A DNA stretch of 10,178 bases from Spirochaetia bacterium. GTDB lineage: Bacteria; Spirochaetota; Spirochaetia; Treponematales; Breznakiellaceae. Position numbers and translations under genes: made by a program. Below, in pieces: positions 1-6,793 of this stretch; within the stretch, counting starts at the first letter, position 1; each line of letters opens with the position of its first letter. The stretch is taken from contig BOAV01000091.1 of NCBI GenBank assembly GCA_026002045.1, positions 1-10,178 on the forward strand, written 5' to 3'. The notes beneath the pieces are model-generated. The model was not told the origin of the DNA and searched no databases. It saw only the letters and a list, made by a program, of their open reading frames with translations.

Positions 1-118
1 ATCCGTTTACTATATATCCTTGCTTGTAAGTGCCCAAATCGCCCGATCCCCTCCCAGTCTGTCATAGTCCCCCTGTTCCACTATAACAGGCTTCTCTTTT
101 TTCCTTAAGTTTATGATG

Positions 119-149
119 TTGTGCCTGGAGCCAAATTTGCCTGTATAAA
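119..149 (+). promoter_or_regulatory. Possible weak promoter for the 173-796 gene
   Basis: A TATAAA box at 144-149 lies about 23 bases before the start codon at 173. A poor -35 candidate, TTGTGC at 119-124, sits 19 bases upstream. The -10 is good but the -35 and the spacing are not, so this is only a candidate. The surrounding 1-172 stretch holds nothing else I can support on the plus strand. Confidence 0.25.
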
Positions 150-172
150 TTTTTTTGCATAGGAGAACTAAA

Positions 173-796
173 ATGAAACGAATTTTAACAGTACTTTTAC
201 TCTTTGTAAGTTTTTCCCTTTTTGCGGAAAAACGGGAAATCGGGCGGCTTCACTGGGTTTTTAATGATTATGGAAAAGATTACAGTGAATATATTTCTCC
301 CCAATATAGATCTGATTCCTGGGGGGAATACATAATGACCTTTACCAGCACCGTTCCTGAGGAATTAACTAGACTTATACTTCCAAATTCTGAAAGTCCC
401 GAGGGATATGCAATTCGTGATTATACTAATAGCTTCGAAACTGTTATGGGGCATATTGTCTTGAAAAGAGATACCCATTCTATTACCTTGCAAGAAGGCT
501 ATAATAGGGCAAGAGGACGTATGCATGATATAGGAAAGTACCTAAATCCTGCTCATCAATATGGTGTTGAAAAATTTGCAAATGCTCTTATAGGAATAAT
601 GAATTCAAAGTATACTATTGACCAGGGTATTTCTTTAGAAGGATTACCTGTAAATCAAGTCCTTAAAAAATACTCTTGGGAGAGTATTACTGATTTTGAT
701 AATGAAGAATTCTACTGGACACAAGGTCTTAGGGACGAAAAGGGTAATATATACTATGAATTTGAAATTACATTCATTGTTTATGAGGAAATATGA
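173..796 (+). CDS. Small secreted or periplasmic protein of unknown function
   Basis: This 207-residue protein is not one I recognise. The start at ATG 173 is chosen because AGGAG at 161-165 sits 7 bases upstream; the in-frame TTG at 155 lies upstream of that site and would add six residues in front of the signal peptide. Residues 1-18 form a classic signal peptide: Lys-Arg, then a hydrophobic stretch (ILTVLLLFVSFSLF) ending in Leu-Phe-Ala, with probable cleavage before Glu19. There is no lipobox cysteine and no second hydrophobic helix, so the mature 189 residues are probably free in the periplasm or exported. The mature part is rich in aromatic and acidic residues and mixed in predicted structure; the C-terminus has an alternating pattern (YYEFEITFIVYEE) typical of a terminal beta strand. 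Its stop overlaps a short decayed reading frame by ATGA. It is separated from the 975 operon by about 180 bases, so co-transcription is uncertain. Confidence 0.85.
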   Translation: MKRILTVLLLFVSFSLFAEKREIGRLHWVFNDYGKDYSEYISPQYRSDSWGEYIMTFTSTVPEELTRLILPNSESPEGYAIRDYTNSFETVMGHIVLKRDTHSITLQEGYNRARGRMHDIGKYLNPAHQYGVEKFANALIGIMNSKYTIDQGISLEGLPVNQVLKKYSWESITDFDNEEFYWTQGLRDEKGNIYYEFEITFIVYEEI

Positions 797-843
797 ACAG
801 AATCTTTGTGACAGGCGATGCGCACTTTGACACGCTCCAATGA
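793..843 (+). pseudogene. Remnant resembling a metallophosphoesterase N-terminus
   Basis: The ATG at 793 overlaps the stop of the preceding gene (ATGA). It opens a 16-codon frame reading MNRIFVTGDAHFDTLQ before TGA. Calcineurin-like phosphoesterases commonly begin with a hydrophobic strand followed by GDxHG, the first metal-binding motif; GDAH here resembles it, but the following Gly is Phe and the frame then stops. I read it as the 5' scrap of a lost gene. A chance resemblance cannot be excluded with so few residues. Confidence 0.3.
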
Positions 844-940
844 GTTAAAAATGGTGTGCCTCTATAACAAGATCATTACCCTTGACTCGGTTCATCAGGA
901 ACTTTCAAAGGGCGGGGTAAGTTTGGGAAACGTGGACTAA
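818..940 (+). CDS. Short reading frame of 40 codons, probably a gene fragment
   Basis: This frame starts at ATG 818, one of two overlapping frames in the 797-974 gap, and ends at TAA 938. It encodes 40 residues with a protein-like composition (for example ELKMVCLYNKIITLDSV), but I recognise no family. There is no convincing ribosome binding site upstream. Together with the 793 scrap it suggests that the gap is eroded coding DNA. It could equally be a chance open frame. Confidence 0.2.
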   Translation: MRTLTRSNELKMVCLYNKIITLDSVHQELSKGGVSLGNVD

Positions 941-974
941 TAAGATACATTACAGGAAAGGAGCTTGAAACAAG

Positions 975-1595
975 ATGCCGGGAAAAATCAGGGGCTGCAA
1001 AACAATACTTCCTTTGCATGAAGGGGATACCGCCGATTACAGCGACCGGAAGGGGATGAAAATAATCACCCTTAAAATTGATGCGGGAGTTACTGCCATA
1101 CGCGCCTGTTTTGCGCATAATGAACTCACCGATCTGGCGATTCCCGATTCTGTTACCACCATCGCCGAAAAAGCATTTATGAAGAACCGTCTGGAAAGTA
1201 TTGATATTCCCGATTCAGTTACGGCAATCGGTGCTGACGCTTTTAGGTCAAATCGGCTTAAGCGTGTTAAACTATCCGAAAGTCTTGAAGGCATCGGCGA
1301 TGGCGCGTTCAGGGATAACAAGCTGAAAAGCATTGTACTTCCTGCGGGTCTCAAGTGGATTGGCGACACCGCGTTTAAGGGTAACCCAATCACCAGCATT
1401 ACCATCGGCGAATATCTTGAAGGGCGGGATGAAAACCTTACGCCCTCGTCAATACCCTATGCGGATGCCTTTGGCAATCACGGGGTAGAATTTATTAACT
1501 GCTATGTTCATAACAACACCGCAGCGGGAACCTACGAATATGACAGGGCCGCTAAAAAATGGTACTATGTGAGACTCGAAAAAAAGGGGGAATGA
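975..1595 (+). CDS. BspA-like leucine-rich repeat (LRR_5) protein
   Basis: This 206-residue protein contains about five leucine-rich repeats of the Treponema pallidum/BspA type (Pfam LRR_5) between residues 30 and 145. Each unit of about 23 residues follows the pattern L-xx-I-x-IPDSVT-x-IG-xx-AF-xx-N-x-L. Such repeats form a curved solenoid that usually binds proteins; BspA-family members are often surface adhesins. This copy has no signal peptide, so it is either cytoplasmic or a truncated relative. After the repeats, residues 165-206 contain a GTYEYDRAAKKWYYV tail similar to the closing segment I associate with spirochaetal LRR_5 proteins, so the C-terminus seems intact. The start at 975 follows AAAGGAG at 957-963 with a spacing of 11 bases; no better start is visible. 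It is the first gene of a tightly packed operon: its stop lies 5 bases before the start of the export-gate chimera, which suggests co-expression. Confidence 0.85.
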   Translation: MPGKIRGCKTILPLHEGDTADYSDRKGMKIITLKIDAGVTAIRACFAHNELTDLAIPDSVTTIAEKAFMKNRLESIDIPDSVTAIGADAFRSNRLKRVKLSESLEGIGDGAFRDNKLKSIVLPAGLKWIGDTAFKGNPITSITIGEYLEGRDENLTPSSIPYADAFGNHGVEFINCYVHNNTAAGTYEYDRAAKKWYYVRLEKKGE

Positions 1596-1600
1596 TAACG

Positions 1601-3412
1601 ATGAACAATGTTATTTTTAAAAAAATCACAAACCAAAAATATTTCAATTATAAACCTTTGCCATTACCCGGTGCATACATGCCGATAAAAAGTTCTTTGC
1701 CGGGTTACCTGTTCCGGGCAGATATATTTTACAAATTTAATGATAAAAATTATGTCACCATTGAAAACAGGGCAGAAAAAATCAGAAAATTGTTTGTGCT
1801 TATTGTAAGTCGGGATGAATGTGCAATAGGATTAGAATATGAACATAAAATTGCTCATGCACCAATACTATCAATAAAGGAAGAAAAAAATATTACCGCA
1901 TTAATACAATTATGCAAGGAAAATAATATTGTAGTGGCATATAATAAAAATATCTGCCGGCAAATATTTAAGACCACTGATATTGGGGATACAATTCCGG
2001 GTATTTTTTGGGAAAACATAGCTACAATTTTTGTAAAAGCAATAAAAAGCCGTTCAACAAAAAATGATATACTATTTATTAATAAGAAAGAATGCATTGT
2101 CGGAATAAAATGGAATAAAAACATGAAGGGAATTTTAATAAAACACAGCCTAAAAAATAATTCTCTTACAAATATTGTCGATTTAGATACTTGTGAAAAA
2201 AAGGGGATTCCGGTCATATATGATGAATATTTAGCAGATTATTTATATAATTTTATTACAGATAAATTTGAAGATTTACCGGTAATAATACAAAAAAATA
2301 TTTGGGAACTGGCTGCGGTACTTATGGCAAAGATATTAAAAAATAATGACGATTTATATACTCCCACTGCACCTCAGGTTCCCCTTTCCCTGGAAATTGG
2401 CAAGGATCTCGTTCCCCTGATTGAGAAGAAAAAGGGGGCGAAACTTCTGGAACAGATAAACCGGATAAACCGGGAATCCCGGCTGGAACTGGGGCTGGTT
2501 ATCCCCTGGATACAGATCCTGGACAACACGCAGCTTAAACCTTCGGAATACTGCATCAAGATAAAAGGAGTTGAGGTTGGCCGGGGTACTATCAAATTGG
2601 GCTGGTATCTCTGTATTAATCCCGGGACGGTAACAACTGAAATAGACGGGGAAAAAACCAAAGACCCTGCCTTTGGGCTTCCCGCTCTTTGGATAAGCGA
2701 GGAAAATAAGGAACCGGCTAGATCGGCGGGGTATACGGTAGTGGAAACCCTTGCTATTATTGCCACCCATTTGAGAGACATTATCAAGCATTATGCGGCG
2801 GAGTTTTTGGGCCGGCAGGAAACACAGGACATTCTGGACGCCCTCAAGAAAAGCTGCCCCGTATTGGTGGCGGAGGTACAGAAGGTCCTCAGCCTGGGGG
2901 ACATCCGGAAGGTTCTCCAGGCTTTGCTCCGGGAACAGGTTTCAATCCGCAACATGACGGACATCCTGGAAGCTTTGGCAGATCACGGCCAAGCCGCAAC
3001 CGCCAACGGTTTACAGTTCCTCATCGAAAAGGTCCGGCAGGCGCTGGGCCGGCAGATATGTATGCAGTATGCTGACGAGGATCGGGTGCTCCGGGTACTC
3101 ACCCTCAGCATAGACTTGGAACTGAAGATTCTGGACAGTTCTGTGGAAACAGCCTCGGGTATCATATCCGCCATGGATCCGCCAACGCAGACCGCCTGGA
3201 TAAAGGCATTGTCCCGGTCGGTGGCCGCCGTGCAGGATCAGCGCCAATATCCCATCATCCTCTGCTCCGAGGCAGCCCGTTTACTGGTTAAGTCCTCCAC
3301 GGAACGGGCATTGCCGGATCTGGTTGTGCTATCGGTACCGGAAATTGCGAAGGATATTACGGTAGAGGCCGTGGGGGAAATCGCTATTGATTCTGATAAG
3401 GAGTTAGAATGA
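1601..3412 (+). CDS. Chimeric soluble export-gate protein: two FlhB cytoplasmic domains fused to an FlhA cytoplasmic domain
   Basis: The product has 603 residues. Residues 255-598 match the FlhA cytoplasmic domain almost end to end: PLSLEIG-x(3)-VPL at 261-273, DNTQLKPSEYCIKIKGVEVG at 308-327, DPAFGLPALWI at 355-365, GYTVVE with ATHL at 377-391, a GRQETQDILD motif, VLQALLREQVSIRNMTDILE, and the closing PIILCSEAAR and LPDLVVLSVPEI strands. FlhA's membrane half with the FHIPEP motif is entirely absent. Residues 57-150 and 156-250 each resemble the FlhB/YscU autocleavage domain; copy 1 keeps AP, ENNI, IFKTTDIGDTIP and the final helix. The NPTH site reads SRDE (70-73) in copy 1 and NKKE (161-164) in copy 2, so neither should self-cleave. 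No membrane segment or signal peptide is seen. Known roles: in flagellar type III export, FlhA_C forms a nonameric ring that docks chaperone-substrate complexes, and FlhB_C sets substrate specificity. The start at 1601 has GGGGG at 1586-1590. The gene ends in an ATGA overlap with the next one. A decoy or adaptor role is inference. Confidence 0.85.
   Translation: MNNVIFKKITNQKYFNYKPLPLPGAYMPIKSSLPGYLFRADIFYKFNDKNYVTIENRAEKIRKLFVLIVSRDECAIGLEYEHKIAHAPILSIKEEKNITALIQLCKENNIVVAYNKNICRQIFKTTDIGDTIPGIFWENIATIFVKAIKSRSTKNDILFINKKECIVGIKWNKNMKGILIKHSLKNNSLTNIVDLDTCEKKGIPVIYDEYLADYLYNFITDKFEDLPVIIQKNIWELAAVLMAKILKNNDDLYTPTAPQVPLSLEIGKDLVPLIEKKKGAKLLEQINRINRESRLELGLVIPWIQILDNTQLKPSEYCIKIKGVEVGRGTIKLGWYLCINPGTVTTEIDGEKTKDPAFGLPALWISEENKEPARSAGYTVVETLAIIATHLRDIIKHYAAEFLGRQETQDILDALKKSCPVLVAEVQKVLSLGDIRKVLQALLREQVSIRNMTDILEALADHGQAATANGLQFLIEKVRQALGRQICMQYADEDRVLRVLTLSIDLELKILDSSVETASGIISAMDPPTQTAWIKALSRSVAAVQDQRQYPIILCSEAARLLVKSSTERALPDLVVLSVPEIAKDITVEAVGEIAIDSDKELE
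1769..2350 (+). repeat. Tandem duplicated FlhB-type cytoplasmic domain inside the chimera
   Basis: Two protein-level copies lie at 1769-2050 and 2066-2350. Both start with the motif E-C-(A/I)-(I/V)-G-(L/I)-(E/K)-(Y/W), where FlhB has H-Y-A-V-A-L-K-Y directly after NPT. Both end in a helix equivalent to FlhB's AVAEVLA segment (ENIATIFVKAI and ELAAVLMAKIL). Copy 2 keeps KKGIPVIYDEYLADYLY, matching FlhB's NNxPxxExPPLARALY, but has lost the IGxxIP loop sequence. The copies share Glu-Cys in place of His-Tyr, which suggests duplication after loss of the cleavage site. At the DNA level they are too diverged to recombine. Confidence 0.7.
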
Positions 3413-6360
3413 AAGATTACTTTGAATTTGAAGACGGGACGTATCTTGCGATACAAACAAACGGAACGAAAGTTGCTGTACAGCGGCAGAGTATTTATAT
3501 GTATATTACGCTGGACGGTAACGATGGGCTTGATAAAATAGACGATGAAACAAAGGCGCTTCGTAAAATAGAGATTCGCACTTTTAAAACTGAACGCGAG
3601 GCAGAGGATAGCGCCTGTACAGAAATAGCGGCAGTTAAAAACGGTACTGATGCCCATGGTATGCCAAAACCGCAAACACCGGCCTTTTGGAAGGCGGCGG
3701 TTGAACGGGAGCCGCGTATTCTTGGGCTTGTTCCGGATGCGGAAAAAATGGAGGATCTATGCCGTATTGCGGCGGCGAAAAATGGAAATACGCTGGAATA
3801 TGTCCCTGATGCGCTTAAAGATGAGAAACTGTGCCGGACGGCAGTTGCCAATTCCGGTGATGCGCTTAAGTATGTGCCCGAAAATCGTAAAACCCGGAAG
3901 CTCTGTGAACTCGCCATAAAACAACGGTTTAGCAAAGCGCTAAAGTTTGTGCCGGAATCATTAAGAACGGAAGAGCTATGCCGGTTGGCGGTACAAGAAA
4001 ATGGCGAATCATTGTGTTATGTACCCGAACAATTTAAAACGTCTGAACTGTGTATGGCTGCGGTACGGGGGAGTTCTATTGCGATTGCCTTTGTGCCGGA
4101 TGCTTTAAAAACATTTGATCTTTGTATGGAAGCAATTTCACCAAAAGATGGAATGTTACTTGTTTTAAATAATGATGATGTAAAAATCAATTGTGCTTTT
4201 TACTATGTACCGGAGAATTTGAAGACACCGAAATTGTGCCGGATGGCAGTTGCAGATGATGCACAAGCGATTAGCTATGTGCCCGAATCGCTTATGTCGA
4301 AGGGCTTGTGTAAGCTGGCGGTACAGTCTAAATGGTGGGCATTAAAATACGTGCCTGAAAAGTTTAAGACAGAAAAAATCTGTACGATTGCGGTAAAAGA
4401 AGATGGAGAGGCATTGGAATACGTGCCGGGAACGCTTAAAACGCAGAAACTCTGTTTACAGGCGGTATGCAGCGATGGGTTTGCACTTCAGTATGTTCCT
4501 GATAATTTTAAAACACGGGAACTCTGCCTTGCGGCCGTACAAAATGATTGGCGCGGCGCAGCCTTACAATATACGCCGGATAAATATAAGGACACGGTCT
4601 TTTGTTTAGAAGCGGTAAAGCATAATGGGGAGGCGCTTCAGTATGTGCCGGAACCACTTAAAACGCCGGAACTCTGTTTGGAGGCGGTCAAAGAGGATGG
4701 GAAAGCGCTCCGATATGTTCCTGGAATACTTCAAACCGCAGAACTGTGCCGTATTGCCGTTAAAAAGGATACGTTCGCACTTTGTTATGTACCGGAAAAA
4801 CTTAAAACACCTGAATTATGCCTTGAAATAGTAAAAGAAAACGGCTTTGCACTTTCCGATGTACCAGATAAACTCAAAACACCTGAAATCTGTCTTGCTG
4901 CGGTAAAAAATCATCCCTCCGCTATTAAACATGTGCCCGATGAACTTAAAACTGAATCGCTCTGCCTTGCCGCTATAGAAGTGTTTAGTTCAAGGGTAAT
5001 GCAGTATATTCCGGATCGCATTATGACAAAAGAGTTTTGTATAAAGGTTCTGGAAAATGACATTACGGATGATGCCCTGTCGTATCTGCCGGATGAAATC
5101 AAAACTGCGGAATTCTATCTTGAAGCGGTTCGGAAAAACGGCGGGGCGCTTAAGTATGTGCCGGAAGAATTCAAGACGCCGGAATTGTGTATTACCGCCC
5201 TGCAATCAAAGAGCTTTTCTATATCAAAAACACTAAAATACGTTCCTGATACGCTTAAAACACCGGAAAATGCCGAAGGCATTTCATTCTGCCGGGCTGC
5301 CGTGCGGATAGATGGATATAACCTCAGCGGGGTACCGGATTCTCTTAAAACAGTTGAACTGTGCCTCTTAGCGGTTAATGAAAATGGGTATGCAATTGAA
5401 GATGTACCGGTGAAGCTGCGCACACCCGAAGTATGCCTTGCCGTTGTTAAGCATGGCGGCGCACTGCTTGAATATGTACCGGAGCATCTTAGAACACGGG
5501 AATTGTGTCAGGCAGCGGTAAAAGACTATCCCCCGCTCAGACATGAGCTTATACCGGAATCATTTAGGACTCCTGAATTATTAGAAGAAATGCTGCGGAT
5601 TTCCTTTAGTGTGTCCGGCAAATTTCTCGATGAACTACAGAAAAAATACGAAGACAAGCCCGGTTTTTATCACTATATTGCCGCGATAAACGGCCTTATT
5701 CTAGGCAATCTGTCTGACGATGAAAAAACACCGGAACTCTGTCTTATTGCGGTTAAGCAAAATGGATACGCGCTTGAGCATGTTCCCGAGGCATTAAAAA
5801 CACCGGAACTATGCCGTGCGGCGGTAGCGCAATGCGGCAGGGCGCTGGAATATGTACCGGAAGCGCTTAGAACAGAGGCGTTATACGATAGTGCGCTGCA
5901 CACAAGGGGGGACGCGATTGGGTATATACCGGTGGAATACCGGACACCGGAACGTTGTCTTGCTGCGGTGAAAGCCGCAGGCGTTGTGCTTAAATATGTT
6001 CCGGTAGCACTGCGAACAAAAGAACTCTGTACGGCGGCGGTTAAAAAAAGTTGGGAGGCGCTTCAATATGTTCCTGCGCCATTAAAAACACCGGAACTAT
6101 GCCGTATCGCCCTGGATCAAGACGGGAAAGCGCTTCAATACGTGCCGGAAAACATGACAACGCCGGATCTGTGTTTGCTTTCAGTGCAGCAGAATGGCGA
6201 GGCATTAAAACACGTTCCCGATGCGCTTAAAACAGTTGAACTGTGCCGTGCCGCCGTCAGTCAAAACGGCCATGCGCTCTGTTTTGTAAATGATAAAACC
6301 ATTACCGCGGAACAATATACAGAACTATGTTGGCTTTCATTATATAAGGAGGAAAGATAA
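3409..6360 (+). CDS. Giant DUF4116 repeat protein
   Basis: The 983-residue product starts at ATG 3409, inside the stop of the export-gate chimera (ATGA), with AAGGAG at 3398-3403, so translation of the two is probably coupled. Residues 1-88 form a non-repeat N-terminal domain with several short strands and many charged residues. From about residue 90 to the end runs an array of about 34 units of roughly 24 residues, typified by TPELCLAAVK then GxALxYVPExLK; two consecutive units correspond to one Pfam DUF4116 domain. Each unit is predicted as a long helix, a turn at Gly, and a short helix ending in VPE, so the chain should build an alpha-solenoid. A near-invariant Cys recurs in almost every unit. 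The array is interrupted at about residues 725-772 by non-repeat sequence (EMLRISFSVSGKFLDELQ and following). No signal peptide or membrane segment is visible. Function is unknown; a protein-binding scaffold or an exported effector are both possible. Confidence 0.9.
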   Translation: MKDYFEFEDGTYLAIQTNGTKVAVQRQSIYMYITLDGNDGLDKIDDETKALRKIEIRTFKTEREAEDSACTEIAAVKNGTDAHGMPKPQTPAFWKAAVEREPRILGLVPDAEKMEDLCRIAAAKNGNTLEYVPDALKDEKLCRTAVANSGDALKYVPENRKTRKLCELAIKQRFSKALKFVPESLRTEELCRLAVQENGESLCYVPEQFKTSELCMAAVRGSSIAIAFVPDALKTFDLCMEAISPKDGMLLVLNNDDVKINCAFYYVPENLKTPKLCRMAVADDAQAISYVPESLMSKGLCKLAVQSKWWALKYVPEKFKTEKICTIAVKEDGEALEYVPGTLKTQKLCLQAVCSDGFALQYVPDNFKTRELCLAAVQNDWRGAALQYTPDKYKDTVFCLEAVKHNGEALQYVPEPLKTPELCLEAVKEDGKALRYVPGILQTAELCRIAVKKDTFALCYVPEKLKTPELCLEIVKENGFALSDVPDKLKTPEICLAAVKNHPSAIKHVPDELKTESLCLAAIEVFSSRVMQYIPDRIMTKEFCIKVLENDITDDALSYLPDEIKTAEFYLEAVRKNGGALKYVPEEFKTPELCITALQSKSFSISKTLKYVPDTLKTPENAEGISFCRAAVRIDGYNLSGVPDSLKTVELCLLAVNENGYAIEDVPVKLRTPEVCLAVVKHGGALLEYVPEHLRTRELCQAAVKDYPPLRHELIPESFRTPELLEEMLRISFSVSGKFLDELQKKYEDKPGFYHYIAAINGLILGNLSDDEKTPELCLIAVKQNGYALEHVPEALKTPELCRAAVAQCGRALEYVPEALRTEALYDSALHTRGDAIGYIPVEYRTPERCLAAVKAAGVVLKYVPVALRTKELCTAAVKKSWEALQYVPAPLKTPELCRIALDQDGKALQYVPENMTTPDLCLLSVQQNGEALKHVPDALKTVELCRAAVSQNGHALCFVNDKTITAEQYTELCWLSLYKEER
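3676..6330 (+). repeat. DUF4116 array, about 34 units, TPELC subtype
   Basis: Counting the xLCxxAV helix gives about 34 units. The period is 72 bases, with a few longer units carrying insertions (for example around 4130-4210 and 5220-5290). Units usually read Thr-Pro-Glu-Leu-Cys. They differ from each other at many third and other positions, more than the units in the two downstream DUF4116 genes, which implies an older array. Confidence 0.85.
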
Positions 6361-6362
6361 CA

Positions 6363-6758
6363 ATGAAACTGGAAAAACAAACGTATTTTCAACTGCTGGA
6401 AGACGCTTTTGTCTATAAAGCTCACCAAGATGAGATAGACAAAACGCTAAAAAAAGATGCCGAAGAGGCAAAGGAATCTTCTGTCTGTGTATCAGAAGTG
6501 CTTCGTCATTTAACTTCCCCCAAGGAAGTCGAAATTTCCGATACGGAATATCAAGAACTAAAAAAGCACTCTGAATTGCTGGATAAGTATGAAGGAAATT
6601 TACTTCAAGGTGTTTGTTCCTTTGAATCGTATCGGGAGAAATATGAAAAAGAGGTACAGAAAAATAATAAGCTGCGAATGATTGTGGAGCGGTTAATGAA
6701 AGGAGATGAATGGGATATGGACGATAAAGTACGCGTTTTGCTGGATATGTTATTATGA
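6363..6758 (+). CDS. Small charged helical protein of unknown function
   Basis: The 131-residue product is highly charged (many Glu, Lys and Asp) and almost certainly mostly helical. Residues 88-115 (YREKYEKEVQKNNKLRMIVE and onward) have a heptad-like pattern compatible with a short coiled coil. It has no signal peptide, membrane helix or DUF4116 unit. The start at 6363 is well supported by TAAGGAGGA at 6345-6353, nine bases upstream and inside the end of the preceding gene; only two bases separate that gene's stop from this start. It is followed 20 bases later by another DUF4116 gene. Its position between two repeat-protein genes suggests a partner or chaperone-like protein, but that is inference from context; I recognise no family. 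Confidence 0.8.
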   Translation: MKLEKQTYFQLLEDAFVYKAHQDEIDKTLKKDAEEAKESSVCVSEVLRHLTSPKEVEISDTEYQELKKHSELLDKYEGNLLQGVCSFESYREKYEKEVQKNNKLRMIVERLMKGDEWDMDDKVRVLLDMLL

Positions 6759-6762
6759 TGGG

Positions 6763-6793
6763 GTAAAGGAGAAATGATATGATTGAGAAACCG
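6763..6793 (+). repeat. Shared leader of DUF4116 paralogues, copy 1
   Basis: A 31-base segment covers the ribosome binding site AAAGGAG (6765-6771), the start codon (6779) and the first five codons. It matches 8738-8768 at 29 of 31 positions. The similarity does not extend far upstream, so this segment marks the 5' edge of a duplicated gene unit. The first ATG (6774) runs into TGA after one codon, so the second ATG at 6779 is the true start. Confidence 0.75.

Noticed and set aside
10..172. A minus-strand frame ending at TAG (complement 10-12) with a protein-like stretch (EKPVIVEQGDYDRLGGDR).
   Set aside because: No start codon with a ribosome binding site is visible and the frame merges into the antisense of the secreted-protein gene. 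It may be a gene remnant, but I cannot support it.
2354..2791. Minus-strand open frames of 137-145 codons opposite the FlhA-like domain.
   Set aside because: The plus strand has unmistakable FlhA_C motifs throughout; the antisense products resemble nothing and have no start signals.
3495..3935. Long open frames antisense to the DUF4116 genes, rich in Ser, Gly, Thr and Ala (also at 5115-5423 and 5673-5903).
   Set aside because: They follow the 72-base repeat and arise from its codon pattern. They lack ribosome binding sites and mirror the plus-strand repeat.
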